Positions 22,012-31,459 of a stretch of 64,000 bases of DNA are shown here, one piece after another. Position numbers and translations under genes: made by a program. The notes beneath the pieces are model-generated. The model ran no database searches, was not told the origin of the DNA, and saw only the letters and a program-made list of their open reading frames with translations. The stretch's first letter is position 1; each line of letters starts with the position of its first letter. Location: contig NC_018216.1 of assembly GCF_000219625.1 (NCBI RefSeq), positions 1,860,001 through 1,924,000 on the forward strand, read 5' to 3'. Source of the DNA: Zymoseptoria tritici IPO323 (Eukaryota > Ascomycota > Dothideomycetes > Mycosphaerellales > Mycosphaerellaceae).

Positions 22012-24420
22012 ATGAAACGCAAATTTACACTTCCGGGCATCGAGCTGCCGAAGTTTGTCAACGCTCTGCGAACGGATGGCGACTCGAACCGAACGGTGCG
22101 TGAACCATCCGCGCAGGATCTCGACTCGCAACCGCCAACACCGAAAAGTGTGCGTCCACCACTGCCGAGAGACCTCAATTCCGAGTTGGTCGCGGCTTGC
22201 AGTTATGTGGTGACGCATCCCAAGCCTTCGCACGAACGATGGGAGACCGCTTCATCGAGACCTGCGCTGGACCCGGCTGTGATTAAGCAAAGATATGTCA
22301 AACCTAGACCCGAGATCCCACAGAGGAGTAAGAGTTCGCGGTCCATGAACTCGATCAATGGCCTACTTTCTGCGCCGACAGGGAACGGAAAGCCAGAGCC
22401 AGCCACAATACAACACAATCCGCAGCTGGTGACCCAGCACCTGGAAGCTGAAGATACCACAACTCAGACTGCACAGTCTCGTGCGGATGAGTTGATGCAG
22501 GTTGAGCCACTACGGACTGTCACAGCTCTCCATATTCCGAGACGGGCATCGTCTCGCCAGCACGTACGCTCTGCGTCAGCTGCTACCAATCTTGCGTCTA
22601 CGAGAACGGATCCGATGGAGCGGCAGAAAGCCATGGCAAGATCAGATTCATCATGTACAGCACGCACAGGACGAACGGGAAGGACTGCCGGATCAACGCC
22701 TCACACCGATTCTTATCCACGGTCTGCTTCCACGGGCATGACATCTCTAGCGAATACGCCAGCTCGATCCAAGAGCGCATCGTCTCAGGCTATCAACACT
22801 GTTCACGACGTAGGCAGTGTACCGGACACTGATGCAGTAAGTGGAGACATGCTTCGTCAGGAGTTCCGGAAGCATAGAAGGGCTGCGTCTGACAAAACCA
22901 CTGGACGAAACGAGAGCGACGATGCTCTTTGCAGGGCGACGTATATACCATCTGGCGAGATATACTACGCGGATGAGCTGGCTCTTGAGAATCTGCAGCT
23001 GCATCAATGCAGCAGTCGTGCACGCCCACGTTCCATACTGAGACTACCCACGGTTGACAGCACGCAGTCGAACCAACCAGACCATGCCGTTCCTGGATCA
23101 AGGCATAATCGACGGAACGGGTCGACATTCCGATCAGAAAGCAGGAGCGGTGCCAATGGACGCTCAGCCAGCCGAGCTGGAACGGTGGCATCAGAACTAA
23201 GGTCGAGGTACAATGATCTGCCGGATCTGGGAAGGCGGATGGGACGGAGAGCTTCCAGTGTCGCAAGAGATGTTAAGCAGTATCTACGACCGAGCAGCTC
23301 AAGAGCATCGGTGGGACCCGCAAATGACGGCGCTGATCTTGATCGCGGTTTTCATCGTTCAGTCCCCGACCTTACGACGGCGATTCCCCATCGAAGTGGC
23401 CAGTCTCCCACAGCAGAGACCGAGGAGCGCCCGAGGGGAAGATGGGCCGGCTTGAGACGGAGCAGCAGGAGTAGCAGTCGACAGGGCCGTGAAGACAGTC
23501 GGAACAGAGAATCGAACTCGCGTAGTGAACCAGCTGCTCCGGACTCCTTGCCTGCAAAACCACCCGTTGACCTCAACAGAGAACTTCCGCCACTACCGAG
23601 CCTGGATCATTGGAAAGAGCAAGAGGATGCTCCCGTCGTGGAGATCACCCGACCTGTCTCTAGCTCCCGCCAGGAGGATGATTCATCCTCGCTGGGATTT
23701 CCGAAGCCGCCCAGATCTGCACCGCCGCACATTGGTCGAGCTCCATCGAGTGATGTAGCTCCTGTGCTTCTCCATGTACACCCTCTATTTCGCGGACTCC
23801 CTCAAGTACCGCCAATGGTGGATACTGCCAGCAGTGACAACAGGTCACACCCAGATGCGACAGCAAATGCTAGGGCTGCGATACCTGTGCGACAGAGGAA
23901 GCCTGTGCCATCATCGGCGGCTTCTCGATCAGAACCACGGTCGTCCACTTCGAGCAGAGGATCAGAGGCTATGCGAGCGACCGGCAAGAGAAAGCCCTCA
24001 CATACGCTGATGACCGCGAACAACACTGGCGTCAACACAGCGCCCGTGGCACCGCTCGAAATACGGAAGATAGAGAGCCGCAATATGAGCATGCACAGTG
24101 CGAGCGCTCGCAACGTCAATAAAACTCCGCACGATCGGACGCGAAGCGACCTAGGAAAACCTTTGCGAAATTACAGCATTGACGAGTTCAAGCGTCGAAT
24201 GCAGTCGCCTCACAAGAGTGAGATTGAGCTGAACGTGCGAGCTCCGGTTCGCGTAGAACACAGTGATGCGCAGGCTCCCAAGGCTGGGTGGAAGGGCTGG
24301 GCCAAGAAGATCAAGCTGCGGACTACGACGAGCTATGCGACTGCGTTGAATGGACAGCATCGACGGCAGCAAAGTTCAGATTCGCATGGCGCTGCAGCGG
24401 CGCCTGTCATTGGGTATTGA
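22012..24420 (+). CDS. Hypothetical disordered Ser/Arg/Pro-rich protein
   Basis: I do not recognise the family. The single exon encodes 802 residues, starting at the ATG of MKRKFTLPGIELPKFVNALR. The open frame extends to 21856, but only from a TTG. Most of the protein is predicted disordered, rich in Ser, Arg, Pro and Thr. The ordered-looking parts are the N-terminal 90 residues (with LPRDLNSELVAACSYVVTHP) and a C-terminal basic block (APKAGWKGWAKKIKLRTTTS). Pro-rich patches such as NRELPPLPSL could bind SH3 or WW domains. It may be a signalling scaffold, which is speculation. The long open frame and consistent codon use support a real gene. Confidence 0.75.
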   Translation: MKRKFTLPGIELPKFVNALRTDGDSNRTVREPSAQDLDSQPPTPKSVRPPLPRDLNSELVAACSYVVTHPKPSHERWETASSRPALDPAVIKQRYVKPRPEIPQRSKSSRSMNSINGLLSAPTGNGKPEPATIQHNPQLVTQHLEAEDTTTQTAQSRADELMQVEPLRTVTALHIPRRASSRQHVRSASAATNLASTRTDPMERQKAMARSDSSCTARTGRTGRTAGSTPHTDSYPRSASTGMTSLANTPARSKSASSQAINTVHDVGSVPDTDAVSGDMLRQEFRKHRRAASDKTTGRNESDDALCRATYIPSGEIYYADELALENLQLHQCSSRARPRSILRLPTVDSTQSNQPDHAVPGSRHNRRNGSTFRSESRSGANGRSASRAGTVASELRSRYNDLPDLGRRMGRRASSVARDVKQYLRPSSSRASVGPANDGADLDRGFHRSVPDLTTAIPHRSGQSPTAETEERPRGRWAGLRRSSRSSSRQGREDSRNRESNSRSEPAAPDSLPAKPPVDLNRELPPLPSLDHWKEQEDAPVVEITRPVSSSRQEDDSSSLGFPKPPRSAPPHIGRAPSSDVAPVLLHVHPLFRGLPQVPPMVDTASSDNRSHPDATANARAAIPVRQRKPVPSSAASRSEPRSSTSSRGSEAMRATGKRKPSHTLMTANNTGVNTAPVAPLEIRKIESRNMSMHSASARNVNKTPHDRTRSDLGKPLRNYSIDEFKRRMQSPHKSEIELNVRAPVRVEHSDAQAPKAGWKGWAKKIKLRTTTSYATALNGQHRRQQSSDSHGAAAAPVIGY

Positions 24421-24703
24421 GTGGAACAGAGGGACTGTCTTTAATGATGAGTGGGCGTCGGAAATCGTTGATTGTACGATGTGAGCAGAGCGATGGCTTC
24501 AGAGCAGATGAGACAAGGCATTGGGTCGTTGGAACGCCTTTGGCTCGACCAGGACCTGGAGCCCGATAGAGATACTTGACTAAGTCGTCACTTGCTCAAC
24601 GACGATGAGACACCTGACGACACTTGATGAATGTAAACATAGAGGCATATTCCGGCAGGCATTGTACGATTTTGATCTTCCACCCGAGGACTCCTTGCAC
24701 TCC

Positions 24704-25369
24704 TCAATCCTCCATCACACAATCCTCGCCACTCCCCTCCGCCTTTCTCGCCAGCGCCTTCCACCTCTCCTTCTTCTCTCGATTCCTGACCTTCGCTTCC
24801 GCTATCCGCTGCGCTCTCGCCTGCCGCTTGCCTTCCAACAAGTGTATTCCTCGAGTCGTCTTCGCTTCCTGGCTTCGTTTCCGTGCGTCGAGCCAGTCGC
24901 GGAGGCGGGCGGGTTGCTCGTGTCGTTGGTCTTGTTGTTGTTGCAGCGGCTCGGTCTGCTTTGTAGAGGCTTGCTGCTCCGAGAATGTTGGGTGATCATG
25001 TCGCTCTAGCCAGGCGGGTACTCGTAGTTGATGCCATGTTGGAGTAGGCGAGAAGAGAGGTGGCGTTTTTGACGAGGTGTGGTGGGAGGTGAAGCGTGGT
25101 GTGCTGGGGGATTTAGGACTGTGCATGCCGTCGTCTTCGATGGTGCTACGGCGGTTGGAATTGAATGAGAAGGTGTTGGGTTGTTGTGAGTCCCAGGCTG
25201 AGTGAGGGTTGGTGAGGGAGTTTTCGTTGGAGTATGGTTGCTGCAAGACGTTGGCCTCACTCTGATATACCGGACGAACAGGCCAGTTGGTGCCGAGTGT
25301 TGCCATTGCCGCTGTAGATTGTGACTTGTCGGGCATGAGTTGGAGATGCAAATCATTATTCGATTTCAT
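24704..25369 (-). CDS. Hypothetical protein with basic C-terminal helix
   Basis: Unrecognised, 221 residues in one exon from an ATG. The N-terminal 130 residues are disordered (Ser, Thr, Pro, Asn, Gln). They include PSTPRFTSHHTSSKTPPLF, which looks like a proline-directed phosphorylation region, then TWHQLRVPAWLERHDHPTF. A Gln run (LQQQQDQ) precedes a strongly basic, probably helical C-terminal segment (about 155-215: RLRDWLDARKRSQEAK and EAKVRNREKKERWKALARKA). It could bind nucleic acid or be a short coiled coil. It converges on the disordered protein gene, about 280 bases apart. It is real-looking but unconfirmed. Confidence 0.55.
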   Translation of the reverse strand: MKSNNDLHLQLMPDKSQSTAAMATLGTNWPVRPVYQSEANVLQQPYSNENSLTNPHSAWDSQQPNTFSFNSNRRSTIEDDGMHSPKSPSTPRFTSHHTSSKTPPLFSPTPTWHQLRVPAWLERHDHPTFSEQQASTKQTEPLQQQQDQRHEQPARLRDWLDARKRSQEAKTTRGIHLLEGKRQARAQRIAEAKVRNREKKERWKALARKAEGSGEDCVMED

Positions 25370-25883
25370 CTATTATACCGATGTCCAGCTCTTTGTCTCT
25401 TTGTATTGAACGATCTCATCGACTTTGGGTTGGTATCGCCGCGTGCGTTCGATCAGCATTTTGAGGACGTGGCGACTCACTGCTACATGATACTGCCATG
25501 ACTGCCATGAATGCCGCTGCATGCTTCAATGCACCTGCCCCTCCTCTACATGACCTTGACTTCCTCGAGTCTGCGGCCCGCTCACAAAGCAAACAGCAAG
25601 TGTCGACGTTCATGAGGTGCATGGTCACACTTCCAATTCCACATTCCTCACCGGACCAACCCCTTTCAGCATCATCCGAAAACAGCTTCATGACTCCAGC
25701 AGGCATCCGACACCACCTCACTGTCACGATTCGGCCCCGTGACAGATCACTATCCGGTATCGACTTGGCAGTATTGCTTCCTCCTGTACGATAGAGCTCG
25801 GTGCTGGACATCAATGCTCCAACCATAACGTGATCGCGCGAAATTTCAACCATCCTACCAACATCTCACAACACCCAATCATC
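25370..25883. other. Divergent promoter region
   Basis: About 510 bases between two divergent hypothetical genes. It contains the near-repeat atgactgcc/atgaatgcc (25497-25516). No gene was recognised. Confidence 0.45.
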
Positions 25884-26717
25884 ATGTGCAAGTCGTGGAC
25901 CCTCCGCTACACTTGCTCCCATACCCGGAGCGTACGGCGAAGGAGATGCGGAGGGAATTTCAGCGGGCCCTCACGCCACTCTGATGAGGCAAAGATCAGA
26001 TGCCGCGGATCAGATCCTTTAATCATCGCGATCAGCTCGCTTTGTGCATCTTGTCGACTGGCTGAAGTCGAAGCACAACTCCATGCCGAAGTTGAGATGT
26101 TGCGGATCAAGCTGGCTTCCGACGTCTGGAACCCCGACATCGCGGCGAAGCTCGTAATGGCGGAGAGTGAGCTCGGTGATAAGTTATGGAGTCTGACGAG
26201 AGAGCTTCCTTCAGGTGGAGCTTTCAAGGAAAGCGTTCGCCCGTTGTTGAGTCGAAGGTCGATCGTGGCATCAAGCAATACTGGAGAGCACACTTTTCGC
26301 TCAAGTCGGCTGGGTTCGGAGATCAAGCCGGAAGACGTGTTGGACAACGAGGCGGTGAAGTGGGACTGGAGCTTGGGTCCATCAACGGACGAAAATGCTA
26401 CTGAGCTCGAAAACACAGAGGAGGACGAGGACCGGGCTGACTGGGGTTGGGACTCGCCAGAGATGGATCCAATACCGGAAGGAGAACAGGATTTGGAGAT
26501 TCAGTTGGCCAATCTTACACTGGTACATCCCTTGGAAGAGCGTCAGAGATCCGCGGGCGGTACAGAAAACGTGCGACCTCGAAAGCAGGTCATTCCTCCT
26601 CATCGACGGCGCAGAGAAGGATCAAGTCTTCGAGGCCGAGCACAGCAAGCCATCTTGGACCTGAGATCATTACATGCTTGTGGCGGATACCAGCTGGGAT
26701 TTGCGATCAGCAATTGA
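25884..26717 (+). CDS. Hypothetical Cys/His-rich N-terminus protein
   Basis: Unrecognised, 277 residues, starting at the ATG of MCKSWTLRYTCSHTRSVRRR; the frame is open further upstream. The first 75 residues hold a suggestive metal-ligand pattern: Cys2, Cys10 and His12 (TCSH), Cys22 (RRRRCGG), a later Cys (IRCRGS), and a closing C-x2-C (LCASCRL). Small fungal proteins starting with a similar C...CTHT... pattern are common in Pezizomycotina, so a Zn-binding module is plausible. A helical region follows (LAEVEAQLHAEVEMLRIKLA), then an acidic disordered segment (EEDEDRADWGWDSPEMDPIP) and a basic patch (PPHRRRREGSSLRGR). No function can be assigned. Confidence 0.65.
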   Translation: MCKSWTLRYTCSHTRSVRRRRCGGNFSGPSRHSDEAKIRCRGSDPLIIAISSLCASCRLAEVEAQLHAEVEMLRIKLASDVWNPDIAAKLVMAESELGDKLWSLTRELPSGGAFKESVRPLLSRRSIVASSNTGEHTFRSSRLGSEIKPEDVLDNEAVKWDWSLGPSTDENATELENTEEDEDRADWGWDSPEMDPIPEGEQDLEIQLANLTLVHPLEERQRSAGGTENVRPRKQVIPPHRRRREGSSLRGRAQQAILDLRSLHACGGYQLGFAISN

Positions 26718-27117
26718 CTATTGGACGATTTACATGCACTGACAAGGAAGCACTGGGTATGTTACCGCGGGCGTGAAGACAGATGGATCTGTCATCGGTC
26801 ACGGGAAGTTTTGGAAGCGCCGTGTCGTAGCATCAACATATCGATGCCTCGGGATGTATTCTCTATTATCATGATGATGCTGGCCACCTTGCTCAGCGCT
26901 TGTGCAGTAAATATCGCTCTCGTGGTATCATACTCATCTGCTGCCGGTCCCTTTTGTGACGCTCATAACGCCTCTGCACCCTGCACATGCATCATTAATC
27001 GTGCTGTCGTCTGTTCTCGACGTCCTAGTTCCACTTCCACCCCCATCCACCATTGGATGACGAGGACTTGTTAAACCCCGGTGGACCTTGTGGATTGGCA
27101 GCGCCGGTCGGATTGTT
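26718..27117. other. Intergenic region, convergent 3' ends
   Basis: Four hundred bases between the 3' ends of the Cys-rich protein gene and CSN6. Nothing recognisable. Confidence 0.5.
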
Positions 27118-28344
27118 CTAAAACCCGCCGTTGCCACCACCTTCCATCAGAGTGTTCTCATCTCCGGCACCCATACGTCCGTTGCGTCCGAAAGGCGCCC
27201 GGTCCCTGTTCGCCCTCTCGCGCTGGACTACGTGGAACTTCGAGCTCAGACTCTGCGCTTCGGCGACGGAGCGTGTGAGGTTGGCCAGCAGTGATGTGAG
27301 GTGGACGTCCTGTTTCTCCTTTTGCTCGGCTTGTTGGAGACTCGAGAGCGACGCCGCTCCGTCTACGTTGGAGGCGGCTTGCGAGTCGGATTTTGGCGAT
27401 GTGAGGAGTGGTAGACGGGAGAGCATGCTGTTCACGCTCCGAAGGAGGGTATAGTTGGCGTTCTCGGGCATGTCTTTCAACGTGCTGTCCGTGAGGTAGC
27501 TCGGCGGGAGGCTCGTGAGGTAAGACCGAATGAGATCGAGACGCTCGTTGAGCATCTTGATGGCATTGACTTTGGCGTTGAGTGATGAGATGAGCTCGTC
27601 GTCCTCGGCCGATAGATGGTGTGTGGATGTGGTTTCATTGGTGTCTCCGTCTTCCTCTTTCGCCTTGCCTTTACCTTTGCCCTTCTTCTCTTTCGATCCT
27701 GACGTTGTCGGAGAGTGGATTTCCGCTTTGCGCACCGCCGTGGCGGTACCACCTCCCTTTGCCACGAAGTCCACACCGATCATCTCCGCATCGCCCGTCT
27801 CGACCTCGTACTGAAGCTCCCTAAATCGCAGCTGTAATTGATCCGCCTCGATCTCTTCCACCGACTCGAATAGGCTGATGGGTAGCTTCCCACCTTGAAG
27901 GCTGTCCACCATTTCCGGATGGAAGAGCAAGAGCATGATGCTGTCGGAGGAAAGCAACTGCCGCACTTGTCGCAGCATTGGTAGATGTGCAGGCTGCGGA
28001 CCATCGACCGGACCCAACGCGAAGAGTGCCACCAATTCCAACGCAGGAGCCTTGTGGACGTCTTTGTACATTTCTATCCGATCACTGAACCACTCTTGAT
28101 CCAGCTTGACTTCGCCGTCTTGTGCCGATACCTTGCACTCAAAGGCGTGCTCGAGTGTGAAGCTCCTGCCATTTTGCTGCCCGATGACTGCGCCCACAAT
28201 TGGACCATTCTGCTGTCGTAGTGTGTGTCGTGTGATGTAGTCGGATATTGTGAGTAGGACGAGTGGATGGAGCTGGACGCTCAGAGATGTATCGGGTTTG
28301 CCACTGATGACGAGCGGGTTCGGTGTCGCGCCTTTGGCCGCCAT
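27118..28344 (-). CDS. csnF: COP9 signalosome subunit 6 (MPN-minus domain)
   Basis: This is the CSN6 scaffold partner of the CSN5 deneddylase in the COP9 signalosome, which removes NEDD8 from cullins and controls fungal development. One exon of 408 residues starts at the ATG at 28344 (MAAKGATPNPLVISGKPDTS). The frame is open upstream, but that part looks like untranslated sequence. The MPN domain covers about residues 20-170: VQLHPLVLLTISDYITRHTL, PIVGAVIGQQNGRSFTLEHA, FECKVS and LVALFALG. There is no HxHx10D JAMM zinc site, as expected for CSN6. A low-complexity Lys/Glu-rich insert (KEKKGKGKGKAKEEDGDT) precedes the C-terminal helical bundle (AKVNAIKMLNERLDLIRSYL), which joins the CSN helical core. 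RPN8 is the main alternative, but the sequence looks more like CSN6. Confidence 0.85.
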   Translation of the reverse strand: MAAKGATPNPLVISGKPDTSLSVQLHPLVLLTISDYITRHTLRQQNGPIVGAVIGQQNGRSFTLEHAFECKVSAQDGEVKLDQEWFSDRIEMYKDVHKAPALELVALFALGPVDGPQPAHLPMLRQVRQLLSSDSIMLLLFHPEMVDSLQGGKLPISLFESVEEIEADQLQLRFRELQYEVETGDAEMIGVDFVAKGGGTATAVRKAEIHSPTTSGSKEKKGKGKGKAKEEDGDTNETTSTHHLSAEDDELISSLNAKVNAIKMLNERLDLIRSYLTSLPPSYLTDSTLKDMPENANYTLLRSVNSMLSRLPLLTSPKSDSQAASNVDGAASLSSLQQAEQKEKQDVHLTSLLANLTRSVAEAQSLSSKFHVVQRERANRDRAPFGRNGRMGAGDENTLMEGGGNGGF

Positions 28345-28935
28345 GGTGTCGAGGAGAGGATCGTGGTAGGAGATGAGGTGAGGTAGAGGGTGGCGGTCGG
28401 AGCGTTGTTGATGGTGATGTTTGTGTCGCGCAATGAAGCTTGACGCCTTGAGCTTGATGCCGGCCCTACTATCTAGCGCCTTTTTCACGTGCGTGGTGGG
28501 GTCATTCACTTCACTTTCTTCACGAGCTTCCCTTACCTAGCCTCAAACAACTACCAGACTATTTTCAGCGCGCTGTACACAGTGAGGTCTCAGACGAACT
28601 ATGAAGCAACAACCACAGGATGCGCTGTTGCCCTCCAAGTGGCTGTCCACGCCGGGTGCAGAGCACGGCGGCAATGAGTGCACTAATCTCTGTCTAGTAA
28701 CATCCTGAGACATGCATCAATCTGCCTCGCCAAGCAGAACTATCAGCAAGGAAATTGACAGCGCTTGTGTCGAGCACAATGCCCTGTTCAACGTTCTTTG
28801 TGCTGCTCACAAGACGACAAGCAAGACATGGCGTCCAAAAGCAAGACAAAGACCACTCATTATGTGCAGCAGGCCTCCTTTTTTACAGCGCACTCGTTGC
28901 TCAGAAGCCTCCTTTGCACCTATTTCACCCTCAAG
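28345..28935. other. Intergenic region, CSN6 leader and upstream of a small hypothetical gene
   Basis: About 590 bases between divergent starts. The CSN6 reading frame stays open for 55 codons into it, but codes for nothing recognisable. No other gene was seen. Confidence 0.45.
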
Positions 28936-29475
28936 ATGTCAACATTAGCTGCTGGTCAGCCGAAGAAGAGAGCTTCAACGGCAATGTTACGAAGAAGAGC
29001 TGTTGTCATCAATGGTCTGCTTTACGCCCCACTCGTACCCGCAATCCGGACATCATGGCGAGATCTCGACACCTTAGACGTCATACAAGAAGACTCGCAA
29101 CGCGGAGCAAAAGTTGAACCCAGACGACGGCCGCAGGTCCAGATCGATCCATCACTCGGAATGATCGCAAGAGCGCCAGTCACGGTCATCGATGTGTCCG
29201 CTGGCCATGTCAATTTTGCCGCAACTGCGGCACCCGCAAGGCGTCGGACACAGCTCGCTCCAATCCAAATTGCTCCAAGAGGGCCTCGGACGACCGTCAC
29301 GATCGCAAATCAGGCACCACTCAACACGCCGGCCATGACCATGGGTCCACCGTCCAGCATACCAATGCTCCGGTCTATGAAGCTGCCCAATACCCGCCGA
29401 CAGTCGCAGCAGCAGGGCCTTCGATTTCAATGGCAACGGAGCAAGAATCGATTCCGAAATCTCTTCGACATTTGA
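28936..29475 (+). CDS. Hypothetical small basic protein
   Basis: Unrecognised, 179 residues, read from the ATG of MSTLAAGQPKKRASTAMLRR. It is basic and Pro/Arg-rich, with no membrane segment. RRRAVVINGLLYAPLVPAIR is the only hydrophobic-leaning stretch, and the end is RFQWQRSKNRFRNLFDI. The frame is open 57 codons further upstream. It could be a lineage-specific gene or a chance frame. I keep it because it is the longest ATG-started frame in its region and has no competing gene. Confidence 0.35.
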   Translation: MSTLAAGQPKKRASTAMLRRRAVVINGLLYAPLVPAIRTSWRDLDTLDVIQEDSQRGAKVEPRRRPQVQIDPSLGMIARAPVTVIDVSAGHVNFAATAAPARRRTQLAPIQIAPRGPRTTVTIANQAPLNTPAMTMGPPSSIPMLRSMKLPNTRRQSQQQGLRFQWQRSKNRFRNLFDI

Positions 29476-29549
29476 CCGATCGTGGCGGCCAGCTTTGTGC
29501 ACATTAGCGGGAATTGGAGCTGTTTTGTGTTTTGGTAGACTCGAAGAAT

Positions 29550-29590
29550 CGGTCTTTTCGTGTCGTCGGTCTTTTCGTGTCGTCGGTCTT
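29550..29590. repeat. 17-bp tandem repeat (2.4 copies)
   Basis: The unit cggtcttttcgtgtcgt occurs at 29550-29566 and again at 29567-29583, with a partial third copy (cggtctt). It lies in the 3' region of the small basic protein gene, before the 3' end of tafazzin. Confidence 0.85.
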
Positions 29591-29753
29591 GGATATTGAA
29601 TGTTGAGCGCAATGACCCAGCAATGGGGTCAACATATCATGAGTGCTGTTCGGGATGCGATCCAACTATTGAAAGCAAAGAGACAAACTTTATACATGTA
29701 TTGTACAGTCCGGGCTGGGTTCCAGTGTCATTATTCTAAGCATTACCAATCCC

Positions 29754-31012
29754 TCAAGTATCTTTGATGCTGCTTCCATCTTGCTTCAGGCCTTCTCGTG
29801 CGAGACTGCCTTCTTTACGCCATGTATCAGCCAATCCTCGTTTTGGATCCTCATCTGCGAGTCCAGTCGATCGTCGTACTTTGAGGACCTCGTTCCGAAC
29901 CGCCATAGTGACATCAATACGAAGCTGCTGAGCTTCTTTGCCGAATTTGAGATCCTCATCAGTCACCACCCCAAGTGAGTCTATCGTGTCGACGGTGCTG
30001 TGATCTCCGGAGTCCTGCAGCTGTTTCCGTTTTGCCTTTTCCTTCATGGCTCGCCATCTCTGCCTGAACGGCTCGAATACCTTCTCAGAATCGACGACAT
30101 CACCAAAGGTCACGCTAACGTCCTTGCCCGCACGCGGTATCGCTCTCGGCCATCCTCGTTCGTTATCCATAATGTGCTGTGGACCGTCGATCCACATTGG
30201 GACTACATCAGGACACGGCTCCGACTCCAGGATGAGTCGCGCAACGCCCCATTTGAAGTAGCGCATAACTTTGTCAGGATGCTGATGGATCATGCCCTCG
30301 GGGAAGATGTGGATCCAGCTGAAGCGTCGGCTTGGGTAGGCAGATGGTGCTGGATTGCTGTCTGTGCCCGTTGTGGAGTATGTGAGCTCGGCAGAGGAGA
30401 ATGGATCTGAGCGAGGGAGGCTCTCCAGTGATCGATCTTCTGCTGGGTGAAGTTCATAGGTTCCGGCATGTGGATCGCTGAGCAGTCGTATACACTGGGT
30501 CATGGTTGGTTGAAAGAGTCCGCCGAACTTCGAATGAGCCGATCGATGAGCCGGAAGAGTATTGCCAAAAGTGAAGAATGTAGCAGCAAGGATATTCTTG
30601 AAGCAGATGTCCGCACTTCCCAACGAGAATCGCATGTTGCTGGTTGTCCAGTAGTATCGATGTGGCAATACGCCCCATACTAGAGGGTCGTCGACTCTGA
30701 TGTCTGTTAGAGAACGGCTTGGACTTTGCAGTCTGAGAAACATACATGCTCGTGTGGTTTGATACTACATTCTTGTCAGTCCGAGTCCCCACCGAGAACG
30801 ACATTTGACTCACCGGTAAGAAGTCCGCGAGTTCTGCTCCTCTCATCTCGCCGCTCATCCAATAATCCCATGAACTTTTCCACTCCCTGTACTTCGGTCC
30901 TGTTGAACGCGTATAGAAAAGTCCGCGATAAAAAGCCAACAAGTCCCAGTGTAGTGGACGACGTCGCCCGCCACGGCAGCGATTGCTGATACGGCCGCTC
31001 CTCGTTCGCCAT
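29754..31012 (-). CDS. TAZ1: Tafazzin, cardiolipin remodelling transacylase
   Basis: This is a mitochondrial phospholipid-lysophospholipid transacylase that matures cardiolipin. I read three exons on the minus strand: 31012-30814, 30764-30746 (19 nt) and 30696-29754 (386 residues). Both introns are 49 nt. Joining them gives LLTVSNHTSIVDDPLVWGVL, the tafazzin version of the HX4D acyltransferase motif with His and Asp four residues apart. Without the microexon the motif is broken. SADICFKNILAATFFTFGN, a second conserved block, is followed by a low-complexity insert and WIHIFPEGMIHQH (the FPEG motif). PMWIDGPQHIMDNERGWPRA and VTFGDVV match the family. The N-terminal hydrophobic segment (TTLGLVGFLSRTFLYAF) is the expected membrane-inserting region. 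It is divergent from the Cys-Pro protein gene. Confidence 0.92.
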
Positions 31013-31459
31013 CCTTCGCCTCTCGCCCAGTGTTATCGCAAAGTCATTCACAACGGAGAGAGTGTAGTTGGCGCAAACGCCATGTGCAAGATCGCCTCTC
31101 GTGTTTTCAGCAGGTCGTCCCTTGAGTACGCTTATGTAATAGGGGGTATTCGGCTGGACTTGCCGGACATCAGCCTGCTTTGTTGCAAGATGCCTAGAAT
31201 GCTCCGTCTTCGGCTTCGTAATCGAGGGATCCGCGTCAGAAACAGATCACATTCGCGACCTCTACAGTTCTTGAGACGACTCACGATCACACTCCTCCGT
31301 CCTACGCAGACACGAACGTGACACCGTCCTACCGCTACTCCTTATCCACAAGCGACTGCGCAAGCCGCCCGCCGCCTGGGTTATGCAGTCCGCCAGGACT
31401 TGACATACACTGCGGGACACGACCACTTCGAAAGCGAGGCGCCGCGACACCTGTAGAAG
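31013..31459. promoter_or_regulatory. Divergent promoter region, tafazzin and Cys-Pro protein
   Basis: About 450 bases between two divergent start codons, presumably holding both promoters. I could not identify specific sites. Confidence 0.45.
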
